Source: Lingula anatina (Eukaryota > Brachiopoda > Lingulata > Lingulida > Lingulidae). From it: a stretch of DNA of 26,324 nucleotides. Positions 1 to 10,503 of the stretch are shown here, piece by piece. Both the position numbers and the translations under genes were made by a program. The notes under the pieces were generated by a model. The model saw only the letters and a program-made list of their open reading frames with translations. It was not told the origin of the DNA and ran no database searches. Position 1 is the stretch's first letter, and each line of letters begins with the position of its first letter. The stretch covers positions 25,374 through 51,697 of the forward strand of contig NW_019773682.1 of assembly GCF_001039355.2 (NCBI RefSeq), in the 5' to 3' direction.

Positions 1-206
1 CCATACCTTTGCCAGATATTGCCAGATCTGGGCCGACATCTGGCCACATGAGCAAATGTGGACTGGGCCAGATGTGGCAATGTCTGGGCCAGATCTGGCC
101 CAAACATTGCCACATCTGGCCCACATCTGGCAAGCCATACGTGGGCCATACCTTTTGCCAGACATTGCCAGACGTTGCCAGATCTGGGCCAGACGTGGGC
201 CAGATC
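1..206. repeat. degenerate ~10-bp GCCAGATCTG tandem repeat
   Basis: The first ~206 bases are built from a loosely repeated 10-11 base unit close to GCCAGATCTG, with variants such as GCCAGACATT, GCCAGACGTT and GGCCACATCT. The unit is nearly self-complementary, so the block is rich in inverted repeats. Its GC content is far above the AT-rich DNA that follows, which fits a small satellite or minisatellite fragment cut by the window edge. Two overlapping open frames (9-308 and 58-246) cross it, but their residues simply echo the repeat and I do not call them genes. Confidence 0.85.
64..123. repeat. 60-bp near-perfect palindrome (cruciform-capable)
   Basis: The two 30-base arms meet between 93 and 94 and pair at every position but one (C at 84 against A at 103). 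The core 85-102, TGGGCCAGATCTGGCCCA, is a perfect 18-bp palindrome. There is no loop spacer. It lies inside the 10-bp repeat block and probably arose by inversion within it. Confidence 0.9.
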
Positions 207-299
207 ACTGAGGCTGTCTGGGAAGTGTTTGCGTCAGATTTGTTAGATCTAGAACAATATATCTTGTTACAACTTGGAATTTTAATAGATCTCATCAAA

Positions 300-1100
300 G
301 GCAAGTAATTACAATAATGTCCGAGACTAAGTATTTGTAACTTACGAAACTCTGGGCGGTTGAAATTTTTATTGATTTATTTTAGTTGACATACGGGCCT
401 GCCAAAATTATATGTGCTTTGCGAAATTAGGCACGTCTCAAATGTGCGCGTTTTCTGCTGACATTTGTAACATTCAAATAAAATATAAAGCTTCACCCAC
501 TACCCCACATCAGCGTTATGTATTTTCTTCCATTATAACTATATTGGAAAACGATTGAAAATATCATTATGTCGCATTTTTCATATAAATATATCCTGCG
601 AAGATATAATTATCAATTCCGACACTGACGCTTTTTGTCTTCTGTATTAAAGGTCAATGAAAGGGTTGCTGGACGGGGTTTTCGCGTCAAATCGTTTCTT
701 CGGAAAAAAGAAAGAAAGAAAGAAATTTCCCCTACGTGCGTATCATTGCCCCACTCGACCCTGCACTGGGTTCAATGTCCCACCTTCAGTTCATAGTGAA
801 ATGTCGACACCAATTTATTTATTTTTTATTTTATTTTAATTAAATTAATTTTTTTATTTCTACTTTATTTATTTATTTATTGGGAAGGGGGAATTGTTTT
901 TAAATGTTAATTCTGTTTAGGGAAATGTAGGTGACTTTCATGAGCGTTAGAGGATATATACAGTACGTAGATCAAAAGTAGATATGACAGGCGTTTGAAT
1001 GGACAAACACGTACTGAGCGCAGTTTTGTTTCATGTAGTAGCTAACGAACCGGTATTCTATATATTAAATTGACCGCTACTGGCATCTCAGTCCTCGAAT
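300..1100. other. AT-rich intergenic stretch, no gene seen
   Basis: I see no convincing exon here. Positions about 808-880 are low-complexity TTTATT-type sequence. Short open frames such as 657-839 have no recognisable motif and run into the AT-rich tract. Confidence 0.6.
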
Positions 1101-1175
1101 ACACATCCGAGACAAGTTGTAGGTGCTGGGTGCTCTGACCTAATTGTGCTACGCATGCGTAAGTAACAACTTCCG
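1080..1175 (+). promoter_or_regulatory. putative MED7 promoter / 5' UTR exon end
   Basis: The translated part of MED7 begins only ten bases after a splice acceptor at 1671-1673, so a 5' UTR exon must lie upstream. The best candidate ends at 1158, where the perfect donor GTAAGT begins at 1159. A palindromic CGCATGCG at 1152-1159 resembles an NRF-1 site, and ACTTCCG at 1168-1174 resembles an ETS site; both are common in promoters of housekeeping genes. The transcription start cannot be fixed from sequence alone. Confidence 0.35.
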
Positions 1176-1683
1176 TAAAGCCGGTGTGGGGAACCGAAGG
1201 TACATGTTTTGTATTATCTTCTACTAAAGGGCGTTTAAACCGGGTTTGGATAAGGAACAATTAATGCCAACGTGTAACTTTGACGCTAATGTATTGAATT
1301 AGCTATAAAATATTCTTAAGTTGTAAATATAGGTGCATTCTCAGCGTGTGTTTGAAGTGCATCCAAACGAACTTACGAAGTGAATGGATTTCTGAAGTAT
1401 TTTCTGTTGTCATTAACGTTATCTCCGGGAAGCATTGTAAATTGGTAGTAAAATGGCATGGGAGTGGGAGCTAAGTCATGATGAGCTGGTTATTTTGACA
1501 CCCCAATCATAACTGCTGTTGGTCATATTTTTTATTTATTTGATTTATTGCCTTGACATCTTATTATTAAGATTCAAGTGATGACAAGAAGTTAAAAAAG
1601 ACGACTTACAGATTGTATTTAAGTGATCTTTATTTATCATTCTTCACCCTAATTATTATTGTGTACAATTCAGATAGACCAAG

Positions 1684-2689
1684 ATGGCAGATGGTCAGCA
1701 GCAAACAAGCAGCTCGTATCCTCTTCCTCCCATGCAGTTTATTAACCACTACACAGATGAAAATGTGGCCAGAGGCAGAATTCCCAAACCACCACCCCCA
1801 ATACAGGTAACAATTATTGTCCATTATCATGCCATTGCCTATTTACAAAATTTAAGTGAGGTTCAAGGTATTCTATACAGAATCTTTTGTGCCAAATTCA
1901 CATTTCTTCGAGAGAAAAAAATCTTACAAATAATTTTTTTCTTGGATTTGATGTTTTGTACCATATTTCTAATCAAGTGATATTTCACAATTCAGACATC
2001 AGACAGGTTTTGAGCAGTTTTATCCTATTTTGGTAGTAAATTTTGATGGATAAGAAGTTTTACAGGATATTTAGATGTAAAGATATGACTTTCGAACATT
2101 TTCAGACATATATATAATACATCTTTTTTTTATTTTTCAGGATAGCTATGCTATGTTTGGGAACACATTCCATGCAGATGATGTCATCATTCGCCCCCTG
2201 GAGAGTCAGGGATTGCGCAGACTGTATCCACAGAATTACGACCACAAAAAAGAACTGAAAAAACTCAACCATTCTCTACTGGCCAACTTTTTAGATTTGC
2301 TGGACATTCTTATAAAGAGTCCCGATTCCCCGAAACGAGCAGAAAAAATTGATGATTTGAATCTCCTGTTTATTCACATACATCACTTAATCAATGAATT
2401 CCGTCCACACCAAGCAAGAGAGACATTGCGTGTCATGTTAGAGGTGCAGAAGAGACAGAGATTAGAGACTGCAGACAGATTTCAGAAACATTTGGAAAAA
2501 GTGTATGAAATGCTCCAAACCTGTGTGAGTTCTTTGCCTAGTGACACCAGCTTGGACAATAAGCTTCTGGTGAAAACGGAGGAAGAGACCGTCACGACAG
2601 AGACACAACAAGATGACAAACAGTCTGAGGGAGATTATCTAGATCTACGAGATGTAATGATGTGTGACATTGTTGATTCTATTACATGA
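1684..2689 (+). CDS. MED7: Mediator of RNA polymerase II transcription subunit 7
   Basis: MED7 is a subunit of the middle module of the nuclear Mediator complex, which links transcription factors to RNA polymerase II. There are two coding exons: 1684-1806 (41 codons, ending CAG|GTAAC) and 2141-2689 (after a TTTTTCAG acceptor), giving 223 residues against about 233 in human. The N-terminus carries the family signature of a proline-rich stretch, YTDEN and KPPPPIQ, then DSYAMFGN and IIRPLESQG. Next come [10 protein letters not shown], a helical [33 protein letters not shown] and [19 protein letters not shown], all strongly diagnostic. The C-terminal tail is acidic and divergent, as is normal. 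The start codon sits in a good context (AAGATGG) just inside the exon. A poly(A) signal follows at 2928. Confidence 0.97.
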
Positions 2690-2950
2690 ATTTTGACTGA
2701 TACAGCAGTGAAACAGTTTATGGTCGAATATAAAGATAAATGCCAACCCAGAGAAAGCCTGTAGCATGAAGTCATACTGTAAATGGTTTTGAATGTCGAT
2801 CATTTGTATGGTAAAATTTTCTGTTTCGAAGTATTTTTTAATTCAGAACCATGGTGGATACTAGAAAAGACATTTACTGCCCTGTTTTCTGACTGTTGTG
2901 AGGAGTAACCGTGTGACATGGTTACAAAATAAATGTATTTGTAAACCCAT
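2690..2950 (+). terminator. MED7 3' UTR with poly(A) signal AATAAA at 2928-2933
   Basis: A canonical AATAAA at 2928-2933 lies about 240 bases after the MED7 stop codon. Cleavage would be expected about 10-30 bases later. The upstream bases have no other feature. Confidence 0.6.
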
Positions 2951-4252
2951 CAGAACACTGCATCAAACATGTTGAAGACGCAGTAAAAAAGATTCTTCAG
3001 ATGTGTCACATTACCGTAGATTCTTTCCAATTCTTGATACTTAAAAGTGGAAAATACTACAGCTCCAAAATGAATTCTTCAAATATTCATCGGTCATGTA
3101 ACAAAACCATGTTTTGTCCTCATCTTTTTCCTCTTTAATTCCACTGCTGACATCCCCAGTTCAGTGCATGTGAAAGGTAATTGGCAGAAATAACTGGCCA
3201 CACTTCAGAAAATTAAGCTTAAACTTTAATGAAAGAAGTGAACACCAACACATTTTTATACAAGTACATTTATAGCATTTATTCCAGTAAAGATATAGCA
3301 ACAAAATGGCCTATTTTTTTCTGTAATAAAAATTTGGTTAATGATTCAAATAATTTGATAAGTCACTTGATGGAGAAAGATTTTGACAACTCATATATTT
3401 GAAGTCCTTCATAAAAATTCTTGTGATAAATTCAAACCAAACTCACAAGTATAAAAGATAAAATTTTGTTATCAAACGAACTTTATAAGAAGCTTCTGAG
3501 ATTCAAAATTAAATCCTTTTCAACATTTCAATAGAATGTTAAAATTACTTGCAGGTAATGGATTTTTAAAAATCGTATAAAAGATTATGCTAAACAAATG
3601 TAGCCAAAAATATACGACATAATGTGCTGATTTTAAGATAAACCTATGTGAAACCAAAATTTGGCATCTTAATCATATAAGAAATGGTTCAGTGTCACAG
3701 AATCTTTTTGACAAACATACAATATCCACCCACACATGCCAATTGTAGCCTTTACAATTTATTTTTCTTATATTTCATTAGGGAGCTTCCTCTGAAGAAT
3801 TTGTGTTTAATTTGGAAATTAACATAAATGGATTATCTTTATGAAAGTTATTGAGTTTTTGGTGTTTGTTTTTGTATGTATTTTTGCATAATAATTTTTT
3901 CCTCTTAGGTGTCTGTTGTTGATGTTGTAGTACTGGCAATTACAGTTCAGAGACTAAAAATGAAAACCTTTATGTGTCATGGTGCAAAAAGTAAACCAAA
4001 ACACCAAACTGTGTTGAAGCATCAAACATAATATAACATAATATAAAACAAAGAGGAAGAGAGATTCTGTCGTTGTTCAATCATTCATTGCCAACAAGAG
4101 TATGCATATACATACCTTGTTTTGAACAACAAATAGGAAGTCTAAAAGATGTCAGCTGAATTGTAATGAAGCTACATGTATACAGTTATATGTCCTAAAT
4201 GACACCTAGTTCTTTTAGCAAGAAAGTAGAAATTTAAGAGAGAGAACCACCC
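2951..4252 (-). other. convergent intergenic region and FAXDC2 3' UTR
   Basis: This AT-rich stretch separates the two converging genes. On the minus strand AATAAA occurs at 3773-3768 and again at 3283-3278; either could end the FAXDC2 transcript, giving a 3' UTR of roughly 0.5 or 1 kb. No coding region is seen. Confidence 0.5.
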
Positions 4253-7200
4253 TCACATCTTCTTCCCTTTGACCACATCTGGGATAGTTTCTCTCATCGG
4301 AGTCAAGCTGAGGAGCAAAACATGGCGCTCGTAAGCTTTTGAAGCACGGAAATGGTTATCTGTGCCATGAAGACGATCCAAAACACCAAGAACTCCAAAG
4401 TTGTTGGTGAACCTATAAAAAATTATAAATAAATATATGCAAAATAGTCACATTCCAAATAGTCACATTCCAAATGGTCTTTTCAGTTCACATTTGTTTC
4501 TCTGGGTTCACAACTCTGCAATGTTTCAGAAATACAGCATTGCCAACCCTGAGTACATATACACTGAGTATAGGTCATGAATGAGGTTCAAGACTACTAC
4601 CACTGTCTCACATTCTTGTGCACATAACTTATATGACATTTCACACAATATCTGTTTGAAAAAAAGTCTTGTAAAATACTGTGACATCTTCACAAAGATA
4701 CATACTTGAAGTGGTGAAAGTCATGTGCCTCAGGTGAGGGTAGGAAGGGCAGGTGGTATCCACAGTGTGACACAGTGGTTGACAACAGTGCCAGGACAAG
4801 CCACAGGTAAGAAGTGGCCATGTGGGATCCCATGATGGTCGGCCCCATGAACACTGGTAACATGTTACTGAAGATGTGTTCAATGGGGTGGGCGTACAGT
4901 GCTATGATCCCTATGGGGGCAGTCCACTCATGGTGACGCTTGTGGATCAGGCGGTAAATGCGGGGGTGATGAAAGGTCCTGGATATTGAACACATAATTA
5001 CACAAGTTTTAAGTTATGAATGTTCTAATGTATTTTCAACAGCGAGCCCCCTACTGCTTATAATAAATGTTCATCTGACTGAAGTTTTAGTTTCTCACAA
5101 TATCTTATGTTGTTCAAATATTTATGTATATTATTAATTTTACATAGCAGTGGAATTCATTAAACATTTTTCCTCTAGTTAATAATGAGGGGGGTGAAAC
5201 AGTGAAATTTCTCTTTTTTCTTAAAGAAGGTATTTCATTTTATAAATCATGACAGGTATTACTGTTAATTCTTTTATCATAAATCTTTGATTTTTTAAAT
5301 AATCCAATACAATGCAGCCTTACCTGTGTGAGTAATAAAAGAAAAACTCCTCCGCCAGTGAAAACACCAGTAATTCCAGAAGCACCCACTGAAACGTTGG
5401 AAGACTTTCAGGCGTGTACTGACAACCTCTCCATCTCATCACCACAAACCACAGAGCACAAACTGGGAGTCCAATCACCATCTGGTTGAACAATACTGTG
5501 AGCACTGCATTCTTCAGCTTTTTGCGGTCCACCTGATGTAAGGCAGAACCTTTGATTAGAATATTTTTCACATGTGTGTGTGTGTGTGTGTGTTGGTGTG
5601 TGTGTGTGTGAATGTAAAACAATAATTTAGGGAAGCTGGGCAAAGGTTGTGTTAGTAACTAGCTGTGCCCTGCCTTAAATTTCTCAGTCTCGAGAATCTA
5701 AGGAACTGACTGCACATGTTACAGGATAAAATATAGAAAATTCATTCAATTAACATATATTTAAGTAAACAGTTTGAACAAATTTATAAGGTATTCTAAT
5801 GTGAATGTCATTTATTAAAACAGGTACATGGCATCAAGCAGACCTTAACAAACCAGGTCACATCAATTCTTTACGATCTCATTCCCAGAGACAACATTGG
5901 TCAATGTAGATTGATCCAACTCTGCAGGGACTCTTGCTGAGTGCAATCAGCTTAATTGAATGACACGCCTCCTCTTGTTTTCAAACATATCAGGATAAAC
6001 ACACAGCTTTTCTGTTTTCTACTGTACTTAAAACCCAGGAGGAGGCATGTTAGTCAGTTAAGCTGTTTGCACTCAGCAGAAGTCCCCACAGAGTGAGATT
6101 GATCTACATAGATCGATAGTGTCTACGGGAGTGGGTCCTATGACTACTTACAGGGACGTTAGCATCTGGCTGTATCTTATACTTGAGCACACTCTGTGGA
6201 AACCCTGTAACATCCACTAGCAGGAACAATGCATTGAATGTCCAGAATACTACCAAGGCAAGCAAATTAGCACCTGCAAATGATAAAAATTTGAGAAAAA
6301 AAATTTTAAAGGATTTAAAACAGATATGAGACGTGGAAACTTGCAGCTAATAAAAGATTGAGTTCCCTTAAATGCCGTTATATATAGATAGTATTTCGAT
6401 ATTGAATGTCACTCCAGTACTGGCTTTCAAGTATTGATACTGTAAACTTTTTGAAGATCTTAGCCTAAGCGTTTCCCTTTTAATTTCACCATATTGTTAA
6501 GGTCATCATATGATGCTGTACTATAACATACCTGGCCACTGACAAATGTGTATGTTGAAGTTAAAGTTGGCAATACATATTTATCTCAGGAATTTAATAG
6601 TCATTTTCTCTTATTAACAAACAAGCAAATAATATAGCCTACCGATTACTCCTATGACAAACTCATTTCCATCACAGAAATTGTATATTTTCTCCCACTG
6701 TCTTTGCCAAAAATCTCCTGATGCACCCCACACTTGTTGTAAATGCCTAAAAAATAAATACAATGTCAAAAACTGAATATAAATATAAAGTCAAAGACTG
6801 AATGCAGTATAAAAACAGAACTGCAGTATATAACAGTACTGCCAATTTAACTAATTCTTTTTAACTTTTTAAAAATAACATAGGTCAGACATGGCAAAAA
6901 CTAGCTGGGGCAAAAAATCTACTTTTAGGTACACTCCACACTTTGGGTGAAAAGGAAATCATTTTCAGAACTTTGGAATCAAATGTCCTTCTATTACTGC
7001 AGCAGAAGCAATTCCTGAAGGTTTAGACCAAGTCACCATGTGAATTGTAGTAGTAACTATAACTCAGTCCATCATCCAGTTCTACAAGATTGGTAGAGTA
7101 ACAATAATCTTACCAAGTCACAGAATTCCTAAAAGCAGCAAAAGTAATGAGAGCTGAGCCTATGATCCATGCTGCCTTTCTCACGGAGTCTACCAGGCGT

Positions 7201-7259
7201 ACTGCCTTCTGTGGAGGACTAGACTCTGTAGCAGTAGCAGGACCTTCCTGGGCCAGCAT
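4253..7259 (-). CDS. FAXDC2: fatty acid hydroxylase domain-containing protein 2 (sterol desaturase family)
   Basis: This is a multi-pass membrane, probably ER-resident, di-iron enzyme of the fatty acid hydroxylase/sterol desaturase family, related to sterol C4-methyl oxidase. Exact substrate is not provable here. Coding exons on the minus strand: 7259-7114, 6746-6643, 6273-6152, 5532-5324, 4978-4706 and 4412-4253. All have GT/AG boundaries and the frame is kept throughout: 1014 bases, 337 residues, close to the human length of about 333. The N-terminal part has WGASGDFWQRQWEK. The three histidine clusters are intact: SHRTFHH, HKRHHEW and HDFHH. YAHPIEH, SHCGYHLPFLPSP, GVLGVLDRLHGTD and KAYERHVLLL follow. 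Hydrophobic segments include VIGVIGANLLALVVF, TVLFNQMVIGLPVCALWFVV and LLELLVFSLAEEFFFYY. The start at 7259 is the first ATG after the acceptor of that exon. It converges on MED7 and diverges from the kinase gene. Confidence 0.95.
4442..4478. repeat. 16-bp tandem repeat in FAXDC2 last intron
   Basis: The unit AATAGTCACATTCCAA occurs about 2.3 times in tandem, with one substitution in the last partial copy. It lies about 30 bases upstream (minus strand) of the last coding exon's acceptor. Confidence 0.7.
5571..5610. repeat. (TG)n / (CA)n microsatellite in a FAXDC2 intron
   Basis: An interrupted TG run with one TTGG break. On the minus (transcribed) strand it reads as a CA run ending about 38 bases before the acceptor of the 5532-5324 exon, close to the expected branch-point zone (TTCTAAT lies between). 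Confidence 0.9.
5875..6138. mobile_element. miniature inverted-repeat element, subfamily A copy 1
   Basis: A 264-bp non-coding element whose two ~105-base halves are imperfect inverted repeats of each other. The left half includes TGATCCAACTCTGCAGGGAC, GCTGAGTGCAATCAGCTTAA and CCTCCTCTTG; the right half carries their complements. The ends read GATCTCATTCCC and, on the other strand, GGACCCACTCCC. A second copy of the same structure is at 24487-24752. Flanking TAC/TAT may be a worn 3-bp target duplication. No transposase frame is present. It lies in the FAXDC2 intron between 6151 and 5533. Confidence 0.85.
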
Positions 7260-7265
7260 GATGAT

Positions 7266-8138
7266 CTGCAAGGGAAAAAACATGTAAATTTTATTTTGAA
7301 TTTTTTTTATTGAATTCAAACTAATTAAAGGGTAACAAAAGCAAAAATTGAGAACATTTTTTGGCACTTTTCCAGTATTTCCCCCCCCCCCCCCCACCAT
7401 ATATTTAATATCTTTCTCAAATTTATTTGTGTGATTACTTTGAGCAATGTCTCCACCATTCCAAAAAATTAGTTTGGAAGTTCATATAAAAATTAAAGAT
7501 GCATTAACATAAACCTTGATGCCATCCAAATTTAGTGAGAGCCAGGACTGTTACTGCATGGGGTGAAGATTTGCTCAGTGTTAAAAGTGCATATTACTGT
7601 TTAATACACAAGAAAAAAAATATCAGCAAATTTCTAAATTAAATAGCACGAACACAGATTGAAGTCACGAAGTCGCCTAATTTTGATAAACATTTAAAAT
7701 AAGAGTGACTGGGTGGTACACTGCAATTACGTACCTTTATTTTTTATTTTTTTTACTCTTTCCCCGATCTTAAATTCCCTTCTCGATTTCAATCCACTAT
7801 AAATATGTTTATTTTTTGTTAATGCACGATCACACAGGGATGCATGTGAACAAATTAAATCCGCTGCATTAATAGCAAAAATATGTATACATATCAATGT
7901 TTATCTATATATATTTACGAGATTTTTTCTTTGTTGGTCCAAAGTCCGTATCACATAATTATCATTACATTACCGCAGTCCAAAGTCCATTTCATATGTC
8001 AGTTTCAGGCATGAGTATATTCTCGTTAAAACTCCTTCGAACATCGTCTCAAAATGCAAAATACACATGCACACAACACCAGAGTCATAGATACTCTTTT
8101 TGTACGGCACAACTTTTCTAAACAGTCCATAAACATAC
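7266..8138 (-). other. FAXDC2 first intron (5' UTR intron), includes a 15-C run
   Basis: The first coding exon of FAXDC2 has an acceptor (TTGCAG) six bases upstream of the start codon. The nearest strong donor upstream on the minus strand is GTATGT starting at 8138, implying an 873-base intron in the 5' UTR. It includes a C homopolymer at 7381-7395 and AT-rich sequence, and no coding exon that I can support. Confidence 0.5.
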
Positions 8139-8205
8139 CTTTTTAACCAGCTCTAGTGTTACGTCGTCGGATTGTTTTTATTTTGCAACCAAGCAAGCAT
8201 GCGCA
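8139..8205 (-). promoter_or_regulatory. putative FAXDC2 5' UTR exon and core promoter
   Basis: On the minus strand the sequence up to 8139 would be the non-coding first exon. GCATGCGCA at 8197-8205 resembles an NRF-1 site, and a CRE-like TACGTCA lies a little further upstream (about 8240). Exon extent and start site are inferred. Confidence 0.35.
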
Positions 8206-9240
8206 CCTATGTAGGTCAAGGTCGTAAGCGAAGGCTGCATACGTCATTTCAGTACACAACCAATCATAGTGGTCTATTACCTGCCCTCGCCCCACCCTGC
8301 CTCTCACAGTTCTTAAGTGAGTATTTTAATATAATTTTTTTTAACGGGGGAGGCAAAATGAACACAAAAAGCAATGTTCGTAAATCGTAATAAATATGGT
8401 CATTGAAAATGGAAAAACAGCGAGACAGCTGGCTAATGTGCATTTATTTGTTTGTAAAAAGTCTTGAGTTTTTTTAATCTAAATGAAGGAATCTAATATA
8501 ATTATAGTCTTTGTCTAAGTCGATTCGAATTCGAATTTGAAATTTCGTATAACAGATGTAAATAATGTGAATTTAATGTTCTTATTCGAACTCAAATTAA
8601 AAAGTTAATTCATGTGACGGATGGATATAATGTAAATGTAGTGGTCTTGAGCACGTTTTCCCCAGTGTTTTCCCTAATTCAAGACAGGGTCACTTTCACT
8701 TTCCTTTCTCTTTGTCCTTTAGACATTCAGGCAAATTAGCATTGGCCAGGCTGGTGTAAAGCTGAGAAGCCTTATTAATCACTTACACAGTTATTTATTC
8801 ACACAGACATCCCAAAATTAATTATAATTCTAATTAAAATGCTTCATTACAATAACTGCATTTAATTAATATTATTATATTATTTTTGGAGGGAGAGATA
8901 ATTAATTAAAGTTATTAAGCTACAGATGGTTAGAAATCGAGAGCGTTCAGAGTACAAAGCCCGAGAGCGGAAACGTATTAAACTTTATAAGCTGATTGTA
9001 GTGCTATGCGCTTTTCTAAAAACAAAAAACACACAAAAAAAACGAATGAAGAAAAAACAATTAATTGTAGATCCCTAGGCGCACGGGTAAGGCAACGTGT
9101 ACTGGAATACGCCACGTGCAAGTACGATCCGTCTACGTAAAATTTACAGAAATGATGGACTCTAACGTTTTCCCATATTTCAAAGTTGGGCATTCAATAA
9201 TTAAGTCACTGAATAACTGTTAACATCGGTGCAACAGGTA
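8206..9240. other. AT-rich region between divergent promoters, no gene seen
   Basis: It contains short AT-rich and palindromic stretches, for example TTCGAATTCGAA near 8523, and no exon I can support. The minus-strand frame 8978-9193 has no recognisable motif. Confidence 0.5.
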
Positions 9241-9252
9241 AAGCAGGTCAAA

Positions 9253-9380
9253 CCGCTAATGCGCATGTTTGAAAAGAATCACCACATTCCCAGAATTCTA
9301 TCGTAATAACATAACTTCCGCATTGCATGGATGAGTCTTACAACTTATTAAATTCGCCGATAAAAGTAATTTATGTTCAG
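9253..9380 (+). promoter_or_regulatory. putative promoter and 5' UTR exon of the Tec-family kinase gene
   Basis: The kinase coding exon starts inside a longer exon (from 17445) that has its own acceptor, so a non-coding first exon is needed upstream. The best candidate ends TTCAG|GTAAGA at 9380, a strong donor. Just before it lie TGCGCATG (about 9260, NRF-1-like) and ACTTCCGC (about 9313, ETS-like), the same pair of motifs seen near the MED7 promoter. If right, the first intron is about 8.1 kb. No transcript evidence is available. Confidence 0.35.
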
Positions 9381-9994
9381 GTAAGACCCTTAAAGATATA
9401 ATAGTTCTTTACGTAATTCAAATGAAACTGTCTGTGTGTGTTTTATTTGGAGTGCAGTTTGTTAATGTGTACAAAAATAACACTAAAAAGTAGGACGTTC
9501 CCTAATTCTGCCGCTGTAGGATGTCTAGTAATTATGACGTTTTTTTGTGTTAACCGCTTCTGTAGGATAGTCTAGTTATACAATGATTTACAATAGTTCG
9601 ACACAAGTAAAACGGTATTATGTCTTTTTATCGTAAAGAAAAAAGCCGTTATTAGTTTGATTTTCATATGTATTATATCAATATACAGTATATTTTGAAA
9701 TCACTGGTGAGTAACATGCAATAATTGCCATATTAGTCCATTATATTGAACACTTTTTAAAAGAATGGGGAAACAGAAGCGAACCAACTGTTTACTCATG
9801 CAGATCCCTCAGGTTATTAGGCATTGACTGTATAGTTGGATATTTTTTCTTACAAAACCTATGTTATTTGTTTATGTTAAATATTCAAAATAGAGGTAAT
9901 AAGATGATATTTGGATGTGTTAGAATATTAGTTTTGTGGGCAGTCCATTCTATATTATTAAACAAGGTTCTTTTGCCAATTGCTATATGCTATG

Positions 9995-10009
9995 CCCCCC
10001 CCCCCCCCC
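9995..10009. repeat. poly(C) run, 15 C
   Basis: Uninterrupted C run followed by an A-rich segment. Two more such runs lie at 21051-21064 and 23037-23052, one at 7381-7395, and a 12-G run at 10322-10333. Confidence 0.9.
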
Positions 10010-10055
10010 ACAAAAAAAAGAAAAAAATGAATGAATGTGTGTGAGTGTGTGTCTG

Positions 10056-10239
10056 TCTGTGTTTGTGTATGTGTGTGATCTCATCAGATATAGGTCTCTC
10101 TCTCTCTCTCTCTTACGTCAATGTTTCTTCTAAAGTGTAAAGGCGCATCTGTGTTTGTGTATGTGTGTGATCTCATCAGATATAGGTCTCTCTCTCTCTC
10201 TCTCTCACGTCAATGTTTCTTCTAAAGTGTAAAGGCGTT
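10056..10239. repeat. 92-bp tandem duplication carrying a CT microsatellite
   Basis: Two head-to-tail copies, 10056-10147 and 10148-10239, are nearly identical: both contain TCTGTGTTTGTGTATG, CTCATCAGATATAGG, a (TC)n run, and CAATGTTTCTTCTAAAGTG. One T/C difference follows the TC run (TTACG against TCACG). The high identity suggests a recent duplication. Confidence 0.92.
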
Positions 10240-10321
10240 GCAGTCTTAATAGATACCTTTTCAACATAAAAGTTAAATTTAAATCTGAAATGGTACGAAA
10301 CATATCCAAATGCAAGTCAGA

Positions 10322-10333
10322 GGGGGGGGGGGG
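10322..10333. repeat. poly(G) run, 12 G
   Basis: The only long G run on the plus strand here; the others are C runs. Confidence 0.9.
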
Positions 10334-10503
10334 AGCAGTGTTTCATCAGAAGAAGGAAATTGCTTTTTCTCCACTGCAACAAGATTTGGCATCAAAATCC
10401 CTTATAGTATACCTCTTAGAGGGAGGAAGTGGTCCAGGATTTGTTATTGCAGATATAACCACACGTCTGTTGATATGTTACCAGTATGTGCTGCCTGGGA
10501 AGA

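Noticed and set aside
9-308. 99-codon open frame at the left edge
   Set aside because: Its residues are a translation of the 10-bp tandem repeat, and a second frame is also open there; no domain.
1042-1260. 72-codon minus-strand frame near the MED7 promoter
   Set aside because: No motif; it overlaps the likely promoter and 5' UTR of MED7 on the other strand.
5320-5643. Full-length minus frame including a His-Thr repeat as part of FAXDC2
   Set aside because: The HTHTHT part is the CA microsatellite in the intron; the real exon begins at 5532 after the TCAG acceptor.
7260-7400. Upstream extension of the FAXDC2 N-terminus with a glycine run
   Set aside because: The glycines come from the poly(C) run in the intron; an acceptor at 7266-7268 separates it from the coding exon.
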